Program-made: the position numbers and the translations under genes
Assembly: GCA_018701055.1 (NCBI GenBank)
Contig: JABIUH010000511.1
Coordinates: 1-7,372, forward strand
DNA from: Woeseia sp.
Lineage (GTDB): Bacteria; Pseudomonadota; Gammaproteobacteria; Steroidobacterales; Woeseiaceae
Length of the DNA stretch: 7,372 nt
Direction of reading: 5' to 3'
Shown here: piece after piece, positions 5,579 through 7,372 of the stretch
Layout: the number at the start of each line of letters is the position of its first letter
Position numbering within the stretch: position 1 is the stretch's first letter
The notes under the pieces: model-generated
Told to the model about the DNA's origin: nothing
Databases searched by the model: none
The model's input: only the letters and a program-made list of their open reading frames with translations

Positions 5579-7099
5579 GTGCGGAAGACAATTTTCTTGT
5601 TGGTTTGTATAGCGACAACGACGGGAATTCAACTAGCTCAAGCTTCAGGCGATGAGGTAAGCAAACCGATTCCAGAGGCTACTCGTTTTATCACTGAGCA
5701 TCGTGCGATGTTCAATGGCAAGTCCCTGGAGTACACCGCTACCGCCGGTGAGACCTATATTAGTGACGAAAAAGGTGAACCTAAAGCGAGCATTTTCACG
5801 TTTGCATACGTGAAGAAGAATGTAAGTGCGAACGAGGTGAGGCCGGTTACTTTTGTATGGAATGGTGGGCCGGGTTCTGCGTCGGTATGGCTACACATGG
5901 GTACCTTTGGTCCAACGCGGGTCTCGGTCCCAAGTGATGCCGGCCACGCTGGCCTGCCGCCTTATCCAACAGTGGAGGCAACGGAGACAATTCTTGATGT
6001 CACAGATTTGGTTTTTGTCGATCCTGTAGGTACTGGTTTTTCGCGCCCGCTCGGGGGACATGAAGGAAAAGAATTCTGGGGTCTGAACGAAGATGCAGAA
6101 TCGCTGGCCGAATTTATTCGCACGTGGGTAACCGAAAACGGACGCTGGAATTCACCGCGATTCCTTCTGGGTGAAAGCTACGGGACGACGCGCGGCGCAG
6201 TTATCGCGAAAATAATGGAAGGCGACTTCCTGATGAGCTTAAACGGCATAATTTTTGTGTCACAGGCGCTCGACTATCAGGGGTCGAGTCCATATATTCG
6301 CGACAATATTATTGCGCATATAACGTATTTGCCGACGATGTCCGCGGCCGCATGGTATCACAACAAGGTTAATCCTAGACCAGAATCACTCGAAGCGTTT
6401 CTAGAAGACTCGCGTGCCTTCGCGACGGATGAATTGTTACCGGCGCTGTTCAAGGGCAACACAATTGACGCTGCAACCCGCGAACAGGTACGGGATCGAC
6501 TCGCGTATTTTACGGGACTTAGCCCGGAATACGTTGAACGTGCGAACTTGCGCGTACAAGGACGTCGATTTGCAAAGGAGTTGTTACGCGAAGAGGGGTT
6601 GGCAATTGGACTTCTGGATGCACGTTATACATCTGATGATATCGACGACCTTGATTCTGACCCGGCTGGTGATGCCGCGAACTACGCGATTTCATCTGCG
6701 TTCAACGCGACGTTTATGAACTACATTCGTAACGACCTTAACGTCGATTGGGACAGGACATACCTTACTTCAGGTGACGCTGAACTCAGTGACCAGTGGC
6801 GTTATCGCACGGTGGCTGACGGAAAATCTTATGAGCCGATGTTTGTGAACACCGCACGAGATCTTTCGGTCGCTTTGAGGACCAATCCATCGTTAAAAGT
6901 GATGGTTGCGTCTGGGTACTATGATTTGGTGACGCCATTTTTTGATGCGGAATACACTATGAATCGTCACGATATTCGTGCCGATCAGATTGAGTACACC
7001 TACTATGGTGGCGGGCATATGATGTACGTCAACGAACCGGCTCGGCTTCAATTGTTGCATGACACGCGTGCCTTCATTCAGCAACAAATTGGCGAGTAA
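5579..7099 (+). CDS. Exported S10-family serine carboxypeptidase
   Basis: Family S10 (PF00450) enzymes remove C-terminal residues, usually at acidic pH, with an alpha/beta-hydrolase fold. The triad is visible: S200 in GESYGT, D449 in SGYYDLVTPF, and H480 in GGGHMMY. WNGGPGSAS (94-102) supplies the oxyanion loop and the carboxylate-binding Asn/Gly residues, and VFVDPVGTGFS (145-155) is also typical. Residues 1 to about 22 form a signal peptide ending AQA, so the enzyme is exported. C10 lies within the signal peptide and does not form a lipobox. The mature part has no cysteine, unlike the disulfide-rich eukaryotic members. Length 506 aa is normal for bacterial S10. The GTG start is chosen because of a strong ribosome binding site and a compact signal peptide. 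The PLP-enzyme gene starts 6 bp after its stop, so the two are probably co-transcribed. Starting from the divergent gap at 5466-5578, it may share control with the M20 gene. Confidence 0.95.
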   Translation: MRKTIFLLVCIATTTGIQLAQASGDEVSKPIPEATRFITEHRAMFNGKSLEYTATAGETYISDEKGEPKASIFTFAYVKKNVSANEVRPVTFVWNGGPGSASVWLHMGTFGPTRVSVPSDAGHAGLPPYPTVEATETILDVTDLVFVDPVGTGFSRPLGGHEGKEFWGLNEDAESLAEFIRTWVTENGRWNSPRFLLGESYGTTRGAVIAKIMEGDFLMSLNGIIFVSQALDYQGSSPYIRDNIIAHITYLPTMSAAAWYHNKVNPRPESLEAFLEDSRAFATDELLPALFKGNTIDAATREQVRDRLAYFTGLSPEYVERANLRVQGRRFAKELLREEGLAIGLLDARYTSDDIDDLDSDPAGDAANYAISSAFNATFMNYIRNDLNVDWDRTYLTSGDAELSDQWRYRTVADGKSYEPMFVNTARDLSVALRTNPSLKVMVASGYYDLVTPFFDAEYTMNRHDIRADQIEYTYYGGGHMMYVNEPARLQLLHDTRAFIQQQIGE

Positions 7100-7105
7100 A
7101 AGCCA

Positions 7106-7372
7106 ATGACTGTACGAAAAAAGGTTGCGATTGAGACGGACGTTGCGCAGGGAATGCATTATATCGACCCAGCCAGCGGCAGCGTGGTGCCGCCAATCAT
7201 GCCGTCAACGACATTTGCTCGCGATGAAAACTATGCGTTGATGTCGGCGGGTAACGCTTACAGTCGTGATGACAACCCGAGCTTCAGAACCGCGGAGGCG
7301 ATGTTGACTCGTCTCGAAGGTGGCGCTGATTCGATGCTGTTTAGTTCGGGCATGTCAGCTGCAGCCGCGGTG
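7106..7372 (+). CDS. Cys/Met-metabolism PLP enzyme (cystathionine gamma-synthase/gamma-lyase family), N-terminal part
   Basis: The first 89 residues are present and the gene runs off the window. The family (PF01053) includes cystathionine gamma-synthase, cystathionine gamma- and beta-lyases, methionine gamma-lyase and O-acylhomoserine sulfhydrylases. Visible marks are PPIMPSTTF (29-37), Y52-S-R54 followed by NPS (the family's YSR-x-x-NPT), and S81-G82-M83, which holds the PLP phosphate. The 30-residue spacing from Y52 to G82 equals that in known members. The catalytic lysine and the residues that separate the subfamilies lie beyond the edge, so the exact reaction is open. There is no signal peptide, so it is cytoplasmic, unlike its neighbours. 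The ATG follows the S10 stop by 6 bp. A weak site, GGCGAG (7091-7096), inside the end of the S10 gene could serve it, and translational coupling is likely. Confidence 0.9.
   Translation, partial: MTVRKKVAIETDVAQGMHYIDPASGSVVPPIMPSTTFARDENYALMSAGNAYSRDDNPSFRTAEAMLTRLEGGADSMLFSSGMSAAAAV

Noticed and set aside
5606..5608. Lipoprotein signal at C10 of the S10 protein
   Set aside because: The residues before the cysteine (LLV) do not fit the lipobox, which needs a small residue at -1, and a normal AQA cleavage site follows.
6893..7159. 88-aa ORF on the - strand across the S10/PLP junction
   Set aside because: It is antisense to two genes with clear family motifs and has no ribosome binding site of note.

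Overview
The window looks like ordinary bacterial chromosome, densely coded, with roughly half G+C. The exported enzyme families, Shine-Dalgarno sites, a GTG start and a rho-independent terminator fit a Gram-negative host. A free-living, perhaps marine, gammaproteobacterium is my best guess. That rests on general resemblance of the proteins, not on a marker gene.

Layout: positions 1-354 contain no gene I can recognise, but hold two short tandem repeats, one of them a 19-bp unit present twice (162-199). A small unrecognised ORF (361-594, +) follows and ends just before a strong terminator (625-653). Then come four large genes on alternating strands. They are a beta-lactamase-fold serine hydrolase (681-2150, -), an M61 metallopeptidase with a PDZ-like domain (2234-4060, +), an M20 metallopeptidase (4062-5465, -) and an S10 serine carboxypeptidase (5579-7099, +). 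Six bases after the S10 gene begins a Cys/Met-metabolism PLP enzyme (7106 onward, +), cut by the window edge.

All four large genes begin with a signal peptide and keep their catalytic residues, so they should be active outside the cytoplasm. Together they form a block of exported hydrolases: an aminopeptidase-type enzyme, an M20 peptidase or deacylase, a carboxypeptidase, and an esterase or peptidase of the penicillin-binding-protein fold. The partial enzyme is cytoplasmic and may use sulfur amino acids. A peptide or N-acyl-amino-acid scavenging role is an inference. The alternating strands mean there is no single operon; only the S10 and PLP genes look co-transcribed.

Control signals lie in the two divergent gaps. 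The 83-bp gap (2151-2233) has a 20-bp interrupted dyad. The 113-bp gap (5466-5578) has two short palindromes, one inside a candidate S10 promoter. The M61 and M20 genes converge with a single base between their stop codons. The most unusual protein-level feature is in the serine hydrolase: its only two cysteines sit exactly where class A carbapenemases have their Cys69-Cys238 disulfide. I see no CRISPR array, insertion sequence, tRNA or rRNA.
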